Shown here piece after piece: positions 9,877 through 18,533 of a stretch of DNA of 64,000 nt (its first letter is position 1; each line of letters begins with the position of its first letter). The notes below the pieces were generated by a model. The model had not been told where the DNA came from, did no database searches, and was given only the letters and a program-made list of their open reading frames with translations. The position numbers and the translations under genes were made by a program. The stretch is from Clostridium sp. CF012. Its GTDB lineage: Bacteria; Bacillota; Clostridia; Clostridiales; Clostridiaceae. The stretch covers positions 62,001-126,000 of the forward strand of contig NZ_JAHLEF010000004.1 in the NCBI RefSeq assembly GCF_018861755.1, written 5' to 3'.

Positions 9877-10586
9877 AGATTCTAAGTATAGATTCTGCAA
9901 CTGCATCCGCAACTTGTGCCATCCTTGAGGATGACAATGTGCTTTCTGAGATAACTTTTAACTATAAAAAGCAACATTCACTAATACTTATGCCTATAAT
10001 TGATGAATTACTTAATAATACAGGAATGTGTATAAGTGATATAGATGCCTTTGTAGCCTCAAAGGGACCAGGTTCCTTTACAGGGCTTAGAATAGGCCTG
10101 TCTACCATTAAAGGTCTTAGCCAGGGTACAGGAAAGCCCTTTGTAACTGTATCTACTTTAGATTCTTTAGCATATAACTTAGCATATACGGATGGCATTG
10201 TCTGCCCCATACTAGATGCACTACGGGATAATGTTTATACAGCCTTATATACTTTTAACAATTGCCAGCTTAACCGCATTACTGACTATATAAATATTTC
10301 TATAGATGAATTAATTAATATGCTTAAAGAGAAAAACTGCAATATTTCTTTTGTAGGCGATGGAGTTCCTAAATTCAAAGATAAGCTTATAGCACATTTG
10401 CCTAATATAAGCTTTGCGCCAGCGCATTTAAATTTGGCTAAGGCCTCATCTCTGGGAGAATTAGGTCTTAAGCTATTATCTAAGGGAACCTTCGATGATT
10501 TATACGCATCGGTACCTATTTACCTTAGAAAACCCCAAGCAGAGCGGGAGTACGAAGAAAAAATGAGGCAAAATAAAAATGAATAG
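9873..10586 (+). CDS. tsaB: tRNA threonylcarbamoyladenosine biosynthesis protein TsaB
   Basis: ASKHA-fold partner of TsaD in t6A synthesis. The N-terminus ILSIDSATASATCA is the first phosphate loop, and SKGPGSFTGLRIGLS is the family signature. At 237 residues it has full length. It overlaps tsaE by four bases and rimI by eight, the usual clostridial tsaE-tsaB-rimI operon. tsaD is not in the window. Confidence 0.95.
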   Translation: MKILSIDSATASATCAILEDDNVLSEITFNYKKQHSLILMPIIDELLNNTGMCISDIDAFVASKGPGSFTGLRIGLSTIKGLSQGTGKPFVTVSTLDSLAYNLAYTDGIVCPILDALRDNVYTALYTFNNCQLNRITDYINISIDELINMLKEKNCNISFVGDGVPKFKDKLIAHLPNISFAPAHLNLAKASSLGELGLKLLSKGTFDDLYASVPIYLRKPQAEREYEEKMRQNKNE

Positions 10587-11028
10587 CGATTTTAAAATTT
10601 GCCCAATGGATAGTTCTTCTATAAAACCTATCCTCAATATTAGTGAACTAAGCTTCCCTATTTCCTGGAGTTTTGAATCCCTCCAAAGTGAATTAGATAA
10701 TAAATTTGCTAAATATGTAATATTAAAGAAGGGCGATTCTATAGTAGGCTATGGCGGCATGTGGATAATTATAGATGAAGCACATATTACTAATGTTGCA
10801 ATTCACCCTAATGCCCGTGGCTATGGTGGTGGAGATCTAATTGTAGAAGCCTTATTCAGAATTTGTAGAAAACAAAAGGTTACGGCTATAACCTTAGAAG
10901 TTAGAAGTTCTAATTTTCAGGCTATAAACTTATATGAAAAACATGGTTTTGAAAAGGTAAGCATTAGACCTCATTATTATGAAGACAATAATGAGGATGC
11001 TGTAATTATGTGGAATCGCAACCTATAG
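10579..11028 (+). CDS. rimI: Ribosomal protein S18 alanine N-acetyltransferase
   Basis: GNAT acetyltransferase of 149 residues. Motif A reads VAIHPNARGYGGGDLIVEAL, and LYEKHGFEKVSIRPHYY is the typical RimI C-terminal segment. It is the last gene of the t6A operon. The annotated substrate, the S18 N-terminus, is taken from the family. Confidence 0.9.
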   Translation: MNSDFKICPMDSSSIKPILNISELSFPISWSFESLQSELDNKFAKYVILKKGDSIVGYGGMWIIIDEAHITNVAIHPNARGYGGGDLIVEALFRICRKQKVTAITLEVRSSNFQAINLYEKHGFEKVSIRPHYYEDNNEDAVIMWNRNL

Positions 11029-11045
11029 ATTAAAATAAAAAAACT

Positions 11046-11086
11046 AACGTAAAGGGGTACCTATAGAATAGGTACCCCTTTACGTT
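11046..11086. terminator. Bidirectional terminator between rimI and ribU
   Basis: Long perfect inverted repeat with arms beginning AACGTAAAGGGGTACC and a short loop, between two convergent genes. It can serve rimI on the plus strand and ribU on the minus strand. Confidence 0.85.
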
Positions 11087-11109
11087 ATGCAATTGTTTTA
11101 TATTTTTGA

Positions 11110-11739
11110 CTAATAATTACCTTGTCGGTTTTTGTATTTGCTCTCCATATTTTCTTTATGAAGTATAGGAGACACACTTTTATATAGTGCTAGTGTTACT
11201 GAGGATACTAATATTCCTTTAATAAAATTGAAAGGAATAATTGACCAAATAATAAAGGAATTTAAATTTACAATTTTAGGATTTATTTTTGTTCCCATTC
11301 CTACAACAGCAGCTACTGGAAATCCTAATACACTTTCATATAGCGGTAGAATAACAAAATAGTTTAATATTCCTGCAAAAATAGACATACAAACTACTCC
11401 AATTAGTAATGCAACAATAGCTCCGCCTTTACTTTTACGAGCCTTATATATATATCCAGATACTAATACTAAACTTGAGCCTACCAGAAAATTTGCAAAT
11501 TCTCCCACAAAGGCCGTTTTTCCTGCTAGCATTCCATGCAATATATTTTTAAAGAGTTCAATAACAACTCCTGCTATTGGCCCTAATGCAAAGGCACCTA
11601 GAAGAGCTGGCAGGTCGCTGATATCAAATTTTAAGAATTCTGGAAATATAGGTACTGGTAATTCAATGTACATCAAAAGAAAAGCCATAACAGATAAAAG
11701 TGAAATTTTAATAAGTTTAACAAGTTTTTCGTCTCTCAT
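11110..11739 (-). CDS. ribU: ECF transporter S component for riboflavin
   Basis: Membrane substrate-binding subunit of an energy-coupling-factor riboflavin transporter. The 209-residue protein has about six hydrophobic segments. PVPIFPEFLKFDISDLPALLG and the GPIAGVVIELFKN region match RibU proteins. The FMN riboswitch directly upstream supports riboflavin as the substrate. The shared EcfA/A'/T module is not in the window. Confidence 0.93.
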   Translation of the reverse strand: MRDEKLVKLIKISLLSVMAFLLMYIELPVPIFPEFLKFDISDLPALLGAFALGPIAGVVIELFKNILHGMLAGKTAFVGEFANFLVGSSLVLVSGYIYKARKSKGGAIVALLIGVVCMSIFAGILNYFVILPLYESVLGFPVAAVVGMGTKINPKIVNLNSFIIWSIIPFNFIKGILVSSVTLALYKSVSPILHKENMESKYKNRQGNY

Positions 11740-11788
11740 TTTTATACCCCCTAATTAATATGTCTTCTAGGGATGGATATAATAAAAA

Positions 11789-11936
11789 CCCTGACATAGA
11801 ACTATGTCAGGGCGAATTCGCATATATCTCATCTTCTTTTATCCAGACTTTACTGTCGGCTTCGGAGTTAAACCGAATCTGCCTTTCGGCTCGCGGGCTT
11901 TACCGCCGGTGGGGAAATTCGCCCCGCCCTGAAGAT
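11789..11936 (-). promoter_or_regulatory. FMN riboswitch (RFN element) with terminator
   Basis: Minus-strand leader of ribU. It contains the conserved RFN blocks CAGGGCGGGGCGAA, CCCCACCGGCGGTAAAG, GCCCGCGAGCC and AGTCTGGAT, followed by a terminator with arms CCCTGACATAG / CTATGTCAGGG (11789-11812) and a T-run. FMN binding should switch off the riboflavin importer. Confidence 0.95.
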
Positions 11937-11997
11937 TATCAAATTTTATTTTATAACTTAATTATATATACATTAAATAGAAAAAGCAATATATAAA

Positions 11998-14160
11998 TTA
12001 TATATTTTTCATAGATAATGATATCCTTTTCCTTTTCTCATCAACTTCTAGCACACTAACCTCCACTATATCTCCAACCGTAACTACGTCCAATGGATGC
12101 TTTACAAATTTATCTGACAACTGGCTTATATGCACTAACCCATCTTGATGAACTCCAATATCAACAAAAGCTCCAAAATCAGATACGTTTCTAACTGTTC
12201 CCATAAGTTTCATGCCTGGTTTAAGATGGGACATTTGAACTACTCCTGTTTTTAATAGTGGCTTAGGTAATTCCTCTCTTGGATCCCTACCTGGCTTTTT
12301 AATCTCTTTAATGATATCTCTAAGAGTTGGAACACCTATTTCTAATTTTTCAGCCAGTTCATTTAGATTAATAGTTTTAACTCGCTCATCCATATCTTTA
12401 AAATTTAGTGATTTAAGATCTTCTTTTGAATACTCTAATAAATCCAATAACTGTTTTGTAGCATTATATGACTCAGGATGAACTGAAGTATTATCTAAAA
12501 ACTCTTTGCTCTCCATAACCCTTAAAAATCCTGCACATTGCTCATATGCCTTTGCACCTAATCTTTTAACTTTTAATAATTGTTTTCTAGCTACAAATTT
12601 ACCATTCTCTTCTCTATATGCAACAATATTTTGAGCTATAGCAGCATTTATCCCTGATATATAAGAGAGTAAAGATGGTGTTGCAATATTAAGATCTACC
12701 CCAACAGCATTAACACAGTCTTCAACTACTCCTTTTAAGGATTCATCAAGTTTTTTAGGAGTTACATCATGTTGGTATTGTCCAACGCCAATAGCTTTAG
12801 GATCAATTTTTACAAGCTCCACCAAGGGATCTTGAAGTCTTCGTCCTATTGAGATAGCTCCTCTAATAGATACATCTATATCTGGATATTCTTTTGATGC
12901 AAGCTCGGAAGCTGAATACACTGAAGCACCTGCTTCTGAAACTATAACGTAGTAAAGGTCTTTTGAGCATTCCTCTTTAAGTTCTTTAATTATCTGCGCT
13001 AAAATTTCTTCTGACTCACGACTAGCGGTTCCATTACCCAAGGATATTACTTCTACGTTATGCTTATTTACTAATCCTTTAATAATAGCTATGGATTTTT
13101 GAACACCGTCTTTACTCCCCGCGGTAGCATATACTGTAGCTATATCTAGAACTTTACCAGTATCATCAAGCACCGCTATTTTGCACCCCGTTCTAAATCC
13201 AGGATCAAACCCAAGTACTACCTTCCCTTTTATAGGGGATTGCATTAAAAGAGCCTTTAAATTAGCTTTAAATATCTCAATAGCGCCTATTTCACCTTTT
13301 TCTGTGAGCTCCGACCTTATTTCTCTTTCAATTGAAGGGAATATAAGCCTTTTTACAGAATCAACTATACTTAGCTCTATATATTTATCAGTTTCATTAT
13401 TCCCCTTTAAGCATCTAGATCTTAAGTATTCAATAATTTTATCATTATCAGCTTTAATTTTCACAGAAAGTATCTTGCTATTTTCGCCTCTATTTATGGC
13501 AAGAATTCTATGTGGTGGAATAGATCTAACGCCTTCTTTATACTCATAATACATTTCAAATGGTGTAGTGTCTTCGCTTCCACCCTTAGTTTCTACCATT
13601 CCTTGATTGTGCACCAGCGCCCTAATCCACTTTCGGAAATCAGCTTCGTCTGAAATCATCTCACTGATAATATCACCCGCACCTTGAAGTGCTTCCATCG
13701 ATGTATTAACTCCCTTTTCTTCGCTTATGAATTTTTCAGCATACTGATTTATGTCCTCTTTAAAATCACCTTGAAAAATAATTTCAGCAAGAGGCTTTAG
13801 ACCCTTTTCTATTGCAATGATTGCTCTGGTTCTTTTCTTAGGTTTAAACGGTCTATAAATATCCTCTATTTCTGTCAAGGTTTCACATTTTTTTATTGAA
13901 TTTTCAATTTCCTCTGTTAGGTTTTCTTGTTCTCCAATAAGACGTAGTACATCTGTTTTTCTTTCTTCTAAATTTCTAAGATATATTAGTCTCTCGGTGA
14001 AATTTCTGAGTACTATATCATCAAGACCCCCAGTTCTCTCTTTTCGATATCTAGCTATAAAAGGAACCGTATTCCCTTCATCCAATAACTGGATTACACT
14101 TTCCGACTGCTCTTTGCTTATTCCAAATTCACTAATTAATCTACTTTCTATATTTCCCAT
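11998..14160 (-). CDS. tex: Tex family RNA-binding transcription accessory protein
   Basis: A 720-residue nucleic-acid-binding protein. The N-terminal helical region carries VPFIARYRKERTGGLD. A YqgF-like RNase H fold starts near GKVVLGFDPGFRTGCK (about residue 316). Helix-hairpin-helix modules follow (FVARKQLLKVKRLG), then a C-terminal S1 domain (MGTVRNVSDFGAFVDIGVH, about 650-718). Length and order match Tex/YhgF. The gene is monocistronic and the cellular role is inferred from the family. Confidence 0.95.
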   Translation of the reverse strand: MGNIESRLISEFGISKEQSESVIQLLDEGNTVPFIARYRKERTGGLDDIVLRNFTERLIYLRNLEERKTDVLRLIGEQENLTEEIENSIKKCETLTEIEDIYRPFKPKKRTRAIIAIEKGLKPLAEIIFQGDFKEDINQYAEKFISEEKGVNTSMEALQGAGDIISEMISDEADFRKWIRALVHNQGMVETKGGSEDTTPFEMYYEYKEGVRSIPPHRILAINRGENSKILSVKIKADNDKIIEYLRSRCLKGNNETDKYIELSIVDSVKRLIFPSIEREIRSELTEKGEIGAIEIFKANLKALLMQSPIKGKVVLGFDPGFRTGCKIAVLDDTGKVLDIATVYATAGSKDGVQKSIAIIKGLVNKHNVEVISLGNGTASRESEEILAQIIKELKEECSKDLYYVIVSEAGASVYSASELASKEYPDIDVSIRGAISIGRRLQDPLVELVKIDPKAIGVGQYQHDVTPKKLDESLKGVVEDCVNAVGVDLNIATPSLLSYISGINAAIAQNIVAYREENGKFVARKQLLKVKRLGAKAYEQCAGFLRVMESKEFLDNTSVHPESYNATKQLLDLLEYSKEDLKSLNFKDMDERVKTINLNELAEKLEIGVPTLRDIIKEIKKPGRDPREELPKPLLKTGVVQMSHLKPGMKLMGTVRNVSDFGAFVDIGVHQDGLVHISQLSDKFVKHPLDVVTVGDIVEVSVLEVDEKRKRISLSMKNI

Positions 14161-14362
14161 ATTTTCCTAACTATTTTTGTAAGAAACAATCAAATAAATA
14201 ACAATTCAATACAATATATAATTTATTTAAATGTACCTAAATAGTCAGTCCTCCTCTTGTAATTTATTTTTTAAATCTAATGGACCAAAATTAACTTATT
14301 TAATCATACCCTAAGTTCTATCTTCATATCTATATAAAGATAAAATTTTTTAGGAGAAATAT

Positions 14363-15718
14363 ATGAAAAAATTAATATGTTCTTGTTTTTTAACCCTTTG
14401 TCTTTTATTATTATTTTATAGTTCACATACATATTATACCCTATATAGATTCAATCCTACAAATGTGTACCAAAATATAAAATATATCTCTTCAAACCAT
14501 TTTAAAGGTAGACTGCCTGGCACTTTGGAAAACGCAGAAATCGCTACATATATTAACTCTGAATTTAAAAATAACGGGTTGAAGCCTTATAGAGGTATCG
14601 AAATTCAAAACTTTAAAGTGCTATATCCTAAGAGGATTAATGGTAGTCCATATTTAAAAGTATTAGACAGCCATGGCAAGGTAGTAAAAGACTTCGTTTA
14701 TAGTGTGGATTTTAAAGAAGATATGATAAACTTCAAAAGCAATAATTTAACCTTCTGTAAAAGTAATTTAAGTATAATAAAAGAAGACTATCTCAGAGTT
14801 AATACTACTAATGGAACCTTCATATTTTTTGTTCCGCGCGCTAATGACTTATCATTTAGAAGTTCTTTTATGTATAATTCAAATTATAACATGTATATTA
14901 TGATTACTAAAGAAACCCTTGCATCACTTAAAGATTTATTAGATAGGGATTGCAAGGTTGATTGTTTTATCCCCTATGAGGTATCACAAACCAATGTTAA
15001 TAACGTTATGGGGTATTTAGAAGGCAAAGATTCATCTGCAGCACCAATAATCGTTTCGGCACACTTTGATCATCTAGGCACGGATTTAAATGGCACTATA
15101 TATAACGGTGCTCTAGATAATGCATCAGGTCTTTCCTTTATGCTCGAAATGAGTAAGTATTTAACTTCGCTTGGCAAACCAGATAGGAGCATTCTTTTCT
15201 TAGGCTTTAACGCAGAAGAGTTCGGTTGCTTAGGTTCAAACGCTTTTATTTCAGAATATAAGGATGATATACAAGATAGTAAAGTATTTAATTTTGACAT
15301 GATTGGAAGTAATAATGCTGTTCCCCTATGCATCATGGGCGGAAGAAAAGACACGGATAAAACGCCTTTCATAAAATCAGTTTCGGCTACTTTCAAAACC
15401 GAAAAAATATTTTTTAATTACCTTTTTGAAGATGCTAGTGACCATGAAGGCTTTAGGAAAGAAAATATTGATGCTATAACCTTTTGTGACAATGATACGA
15501 CGCGAATACACACTCCAAAAGACACCTTCGAAAATATAAGTTTAGATTCTATAGAAAGATGCTATAACGTAGCCGCGAAAGAGATTGTTAAATATACTTT
15601 TAAGGACAATTTCATCATTATCTATTATAAAGAATGCACTATATTTTCTATAATTGGAATTCTAATATTTGGATACTTTATAAGAAGAAATCAAATTAAA
15701 AGCAAAAAAAAGAATTAG
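14363..15718 (+). CDS. Membrane-anchored M28 family metallopeptidase
   Basis: A 451-residue protein. A hydrophobic N-terminal segment (residues 4-24) acts as signal or anchor. A PA-domain-like stretch is followed by the M28 zinc peptidase core: HFDHLGT, GALDNASG, the catalytic EEFG in FNAEEFGCLGS, and the late DHEGF and HTPKDT. A second transmembrane segment is near the C-terminus (IIGILIFGYFI), followed by basic residues. The domain is therefore predicted outside the cell and tethered at both ends. It is probably an aminopeptidase; the substrate is unknown. AGGAG precedes the ATG. Confidence 0.88.
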   Translation: MKKLICSCFLTLCLLLLFYSSHTYYTLYRFNPTNVYQNIKYISSNHFKGRLPGTLENAEIATYINSEFKNNGLKPYRGIEIQNFKVLYPKRINGSPYLKVLDSHGKVVKDFVYSVDFKEDMINFKSNNLTFCKSNLSIIKEDYLRVNTTNGTFIFFVPRANDLSFRSSFMYNSNYNMYIMITKETLASLKDLLDRDCKVDCFIPYEVSQTNVNNVMGYLEGKDSSAAPIIVSAHFDHLGTDLNGTIYNGALDNASGLSFMLEMSKYLTSLGKPDRSILFLGFNAEEFGCLGSNAFISEYKDDIQDSKVFNFDMIGSNNAVPLCIMGGRKDTDKTPFIKSVSATFKTEKIFFNYLFEDASDHEGFRKENIDAITFCDNDTTRIHTPKDTFENISLDSIERCYNVAAKEIVKYTFKDNFIIIYYKECTIFSIIGILIFGYFIRRNQIKSKKKN

Positions 15719-15754
15719 ACAATATTTGATCTCCTATATTACAATTAATATAAA

Positions 15755-15790
15755 AAAGATGATTCCTGTAATAATACAGAAATCATCTTT
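15755..15790. terminator. Bidirectional terminator between M28 peptidase and TSUP permease
   Basis: AAAGATGATT...AATCATCTTT inverted repeat with an inner CTGTA/TACAG pairing, flanked by A and T runs, between convergent genes. Confidence 0.82.
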
Positions 15791-15823
15791 ATTTTTTATA
15801 ATATTTACATATTTAGTTATATT

Positions 15824-16699
15824 TTATGCTTTTTGTTCAACTGGCTTTAAATAAGATTTAAACATCATAGCTGATGTATAAAAAATAACTACTACAACAA
15901 GCCATTTCAATATGTCAAGTGGTAAGGATTTAACAATAAATGCTGCAATAATTACTCCTATTACTCCACCTACAGTTATTGCCATAGAAGCTTTTCTATC
16001 ATAAGCGCCCTCTTTAACAAATTTAACTGAGGCTGCTGGCATTAAGAATGCACAAGAACCCATCATAATCGGAAAAGAAATTGCTGGGCTTAATCCAAGT
16101 GCAAATACAAGTGCCATACATGGAGCATAAAGTCCTATTCCAAGTGTCATTAATGCACCAAGTACAAAGTTAGCTATAATTGCGAATATTAGTTTTCCTC
16201 CAGTAAGACCAAGTGCATCTCCCCCAGAAGGAAATATTTTTAATTGTTGCAATATCATAATACCTGCAACAACAAGTAATGCTACTCCCATTGCCAATTG
16301 AATTTTCTTTACATCCAGCTTAGCAACAAATCCTGCTCCAAGAATTGCTCCTACTGTTGCTGCTGCAAGCATAGTAACAAGTGTCAATGTATCAACTTTT
16401 ATAACTGTAATAAAAATAAATGCTTCTAATACTACTGGAATTGTGCAAGATACATTTAATGTTCCTGGCATTGTTCTGTCATTTGTAAGCTTAAATTGTT
16501 TTAGAAGTGCAGTTGTAGGTGCAAAACTTCCAATACCTAGTGTGTCAAAGAAATTAGTAGCAAATCCTACAGCTCCTGTAGATAAAAAGCTTGGTTTTTC
16601 AAGTCTACCTTCCTTTGAAGCTAGCATGTAATCCTTAATAAAAACTATTGTAAAATAAAGGGTTAAAAGACCTAATACTGATAATACGGCAGTTAACAT
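15824..16699 (-). CDS. TSUP (TauE/SafE) family permease in the prd island
   Basis: A 291-residue integral membrane protein with about eight hydrophobic segments and the internal repeat typical of the TauE/SafE (DUF81) family. That family exports or imports sulfur-containing organic anions and related compounds. It follows prdF on the same strand after a 250-base gap that holds a perfect palindrome. AAGGGGGAA precedes the ATG. Its place at the end of the proline reductase cluster suggests transport of a substrate or product such as 5-aminovalerate, but that is only an inference from position. Confidence 0.85.
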   Translation of the reverse strand: MLTAVLSVLGLLTLYFTIVFIKDYMLASKEGRLEKPSFLSTGAVGFATNFFDTLGIGSFAPTTALLKQFKLTNDRTMPGTLNVSCTIPVVLEAFIFITVIKVDTLTLVTMLAAATVGAILGAGFVAKLDVKKIQLAMGVALLVVAGIMILQQLKIFPSGGDALGLTGGKLIFAIIANFVLGALMTLGIGLYAPCMALVFALGLSPAISFPIMMGSCAFLMPAASVKFVKEGAYDRKASMAITVGGVIGVIIAAFIVKSLPLDILKWLVVVVIFYTSAMMFKSYLKPVEQKA

Positions 16700-16735
16700 T
16701 TTAAATTCCCCCTTGTTTAATTAATATATTATTAG

Positions 16736-16759
16736 CATGCACTATTATAATAGTGCATG
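16736..16759. promoter_or_regulatory. 24-bp perfect palindrome upstream of the TSUP permease
   Basis: CATGCACTATTA immediately followed by its reverse complement, 36 bases before the permease start codon. It has no loop and no following T-run, which fits an operator better than a terminator. It could bind a dimeric regulator of the permease. Confidence 0.55.
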
Positions 16760-16952
16760 TTAATTGATACCATAAAATATACATTACTTGTTAAATTTTT
16801 AATGATTTAGTTAAAAAAATCACATATTTGACCTTATATATAGAATAATATTGTACTACATTATACTATAGCTGTCTACAAATTATTCATTTATCAGATT
16901 ATTCAGTTTATTCCACTATTGGGTTATACTAGCAACTAATGCTACCTGTTAT

Positions 16953-17957
16953 TTATAACCTAAACCCATATTTTAAAGGGTCTTCTTCATCAATGACAAA
17001 TTGATTGAATCCAGTGATATACGCACTGCCTGTTATTTCAGGAATGACACCTTTGAACTCGCCTACTTGCACTTCTGAAAGTACTTTCCCTTTAAACATA
17101 GTTCCAACAATACTTTCATATACAAACTCTTCATCTTTTTTCAAATGTCCCTTTGCATACAAATATGCAAGTTTAGCACTTGTTCCAGTTCCACAAGGGG
17201 ATCTATCTACTTGACCTTCTCCGAATATTACTACATTTTGAAGAGTAGCCTTTGGATTTTTAGCAGGTCCATATATTTCAACCAAATCCACTGTGTTTAT
17301 ATGAGGAAGCAATGGATGCTGTACAGAAATAGATGCATTAATTGCATGTAAAATTTTCATACCTACTTCGCATAATTTTTGTGCATTTTCAGGACAAATA
17401 TCAATATCTAAGTCGGTAGATTTAACAAGTGCAAAAAAACTTCCTCCAAAAGAAATATCAAAAGTTATTTTTCCAAGTTCTGGAACATCCACTTGTACAT
17501 TTTCTTTATAAAGAAAAGAAGGAACATTCTGGATAGAAACTTCTTTTACCTTTTGATTTTCTACTTTTACTTTTGCTTTAACTAGTCCCGCTGGTGCTTC
17601 TAAAGTTAGGTAAGTGTAAGGTTCTACCATAGGAATAATCCCAGTTTCTACAACTACTGTTGCAGCTCCAATTGAACCATGACCACACATGTTTAAATAT
17701 CCGCCACCATCCATAAAAATAATACCTAAATCAGCTTCTGGCATTGTTGGAGCAGTTATAATAGATCCAAACATGTCATTATGACCTCTTGGTTCAAGCA
17801 TAATTGCTGTTCTCAAATAATCTAAATGTTTTTCCAAGTATTCTTTCTTTTCAGGCATAGTATTTCCTGGAATTACCGGGACCCCGCCAGTTATAATTCT
17901 TGTTGGTTCTCCCATTGTATGTGAATCTACTGCATTAATCATTCTCATTGCTTTCAT
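16953..17957 (-). CDS. prdF: Proline racemase
   Basis: PLP-independent racemase that converts L-proline to D-proline, the substrate of proline reductase. It uses two cysteines: Cys91 in NMCGHGSIG and Cys255 in DRSPCGTGTS. Both are present with their full motifs. The 334-residue length and the C-terminal SAYITGFNQFVIDEEDPLK match the Stickland-type racemase. GAGGGGATA precedes the ATG, three bases after the prdE stop, so it is cotranscribed with prdE. Confidence 0.96.
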   Translation of the reverse strand: MKAMRMINAVDSHTMGEPTRIITGGVPVIPGNTMPEKKEYLEKHLDYLRTAIMLEPRGHNDMFGSIITAPTMPEADLGIIFMDGGGYLNMCGHGSIGAATVVVETGIIPMVEPYTYLTLEAPAGLVKAKVKVENQKVKEVSIQNVPSFLYKENVQVDVPELGKITFDISFGGSFFALVKSTDLDIDICPENAQKLCEVGMKILHAINASISVQHPLLPHINTVDLVEIYGPAKNPKATLQNVVIFGEGQVDRSPCGTGTSAKLAYLYAKGHLKKDEEFVYESIVGTMFKGKVLSEVQVGEFKGVIPEITGSAYITGFNQFVIDEEDPLKYGFRL

Positions 17958-17960
17958 AAT

Positions 17961-18434
17961 TTATCCCCTCATCTTCCTATTCATTTTAAGTTTTAATAGC
18001 GCTACTGCTTTTTTTGCATCTATTTCGCAGACTGTATTTTCTCCTACTACTTCTGTTTCAATACCCTCTACTGATTTGTTGAAATCAACAATTGTATCCA
18101 TATATTTGTTGGTAACCACAAACTGTGCTTGTGTTCCCACAAAGCTAAGCCCTACTACTGGAATATTTCTCTTTCCGATTTCTTCAATAGTATTGGCATA
18201 GTCTACATGGCTATTACCCCAGCCGTCTACAGATATAATAACACCATCAGCTCTCATAGCTTCCGTCCATGCCGCTGCCCTTTGCCCAACAAATAATTTA
18301 TCTTCATTAGATTGAGGGGTACCAACAATGATTATACCTAATAAATCAATATCTGAATCTTTAGATATAACATCCAGCAGTGGGTCTCTAAAATGATGTA
18401 ATGTTGTTTCCTTTGTAGATGGACCAACTCCCAT
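17961..18434 (-). CDS. prdE: PrdE, proline reductase-associated protein (PrdA C-terminal-like)
   Basis: A 157-residue protein aligning with the C-terminal part of PrdA that becomes the pyruvoyl subunit. Shared segments include the DLLGIIIVGTPQ / DLCGVVFVGSPQ region, GWGNSHVDYANTIEEIG / GFGNNHIDFASHIEQIG and VVGLSFVGTQ / VVGMSFCGVQ. The start at 18434 is set by GAGGAGG nine bases upstream. It begins MGVGPSTKET exactly where PrdA has CIGPASKEC after its cleavage point, so the pyruvoyl-forming cysteine is replaced by the initiator methionine. The precise role in the complex is not known. Confidence 0.88.
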   Translation of the reverse strand: MGVGPSTKETTLHHFRDPLLDVISKDSDIDLLGIIIVGTPQSNEDKLFVGQRAAAWTEAMRADGVIISVDGWGNSHVDYANTIEEIGKRNIPVVGLSFVGTQAQFVVTNKYMDTIVDFNKSVEGIETEVVGENTVCEIDAKKAVALLKLKMNRKMRG

Positions 18435-18468
18435 AGTAATCCTCCTCGTCTGGATTATGAAGTTTAAC

Positions 18469-18533
18469 GACACCAAAGGTGACGATTACGACACTAAAGG
18501 TGACAATTAATGGCACTGGAAGTGACAATTAAT
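18469..18533 (-). repeat. Three tandem 21-22-nt repeats between prdD and prdE
   Basis: Three imperfect copies in a row: 18469-18489, 18490-18511 and 18512-18533. On the mRNA strand each holds GTCACYTYYRGTGYC, a mini-hairpin with four-base arms. Copies one and three pair perfectly with different bases (CACC/GGTG and CACT/AGTG). The third copy overlaps the prdD stop codon and the array ends about 20 bases before the prdE ribosome site. Confidence 0.75.

Noticed and set aside
11760-11996. Plus-strand open frame of 78 codons upstream of ribU
   Set aside because: It covers the FMN riboswitch on the opposite strand.
18435-18533. A short CRISPR array between prdD and prdE
   Set aside because: The 22-nt units abut one another with no spacers and there are no cas genes.
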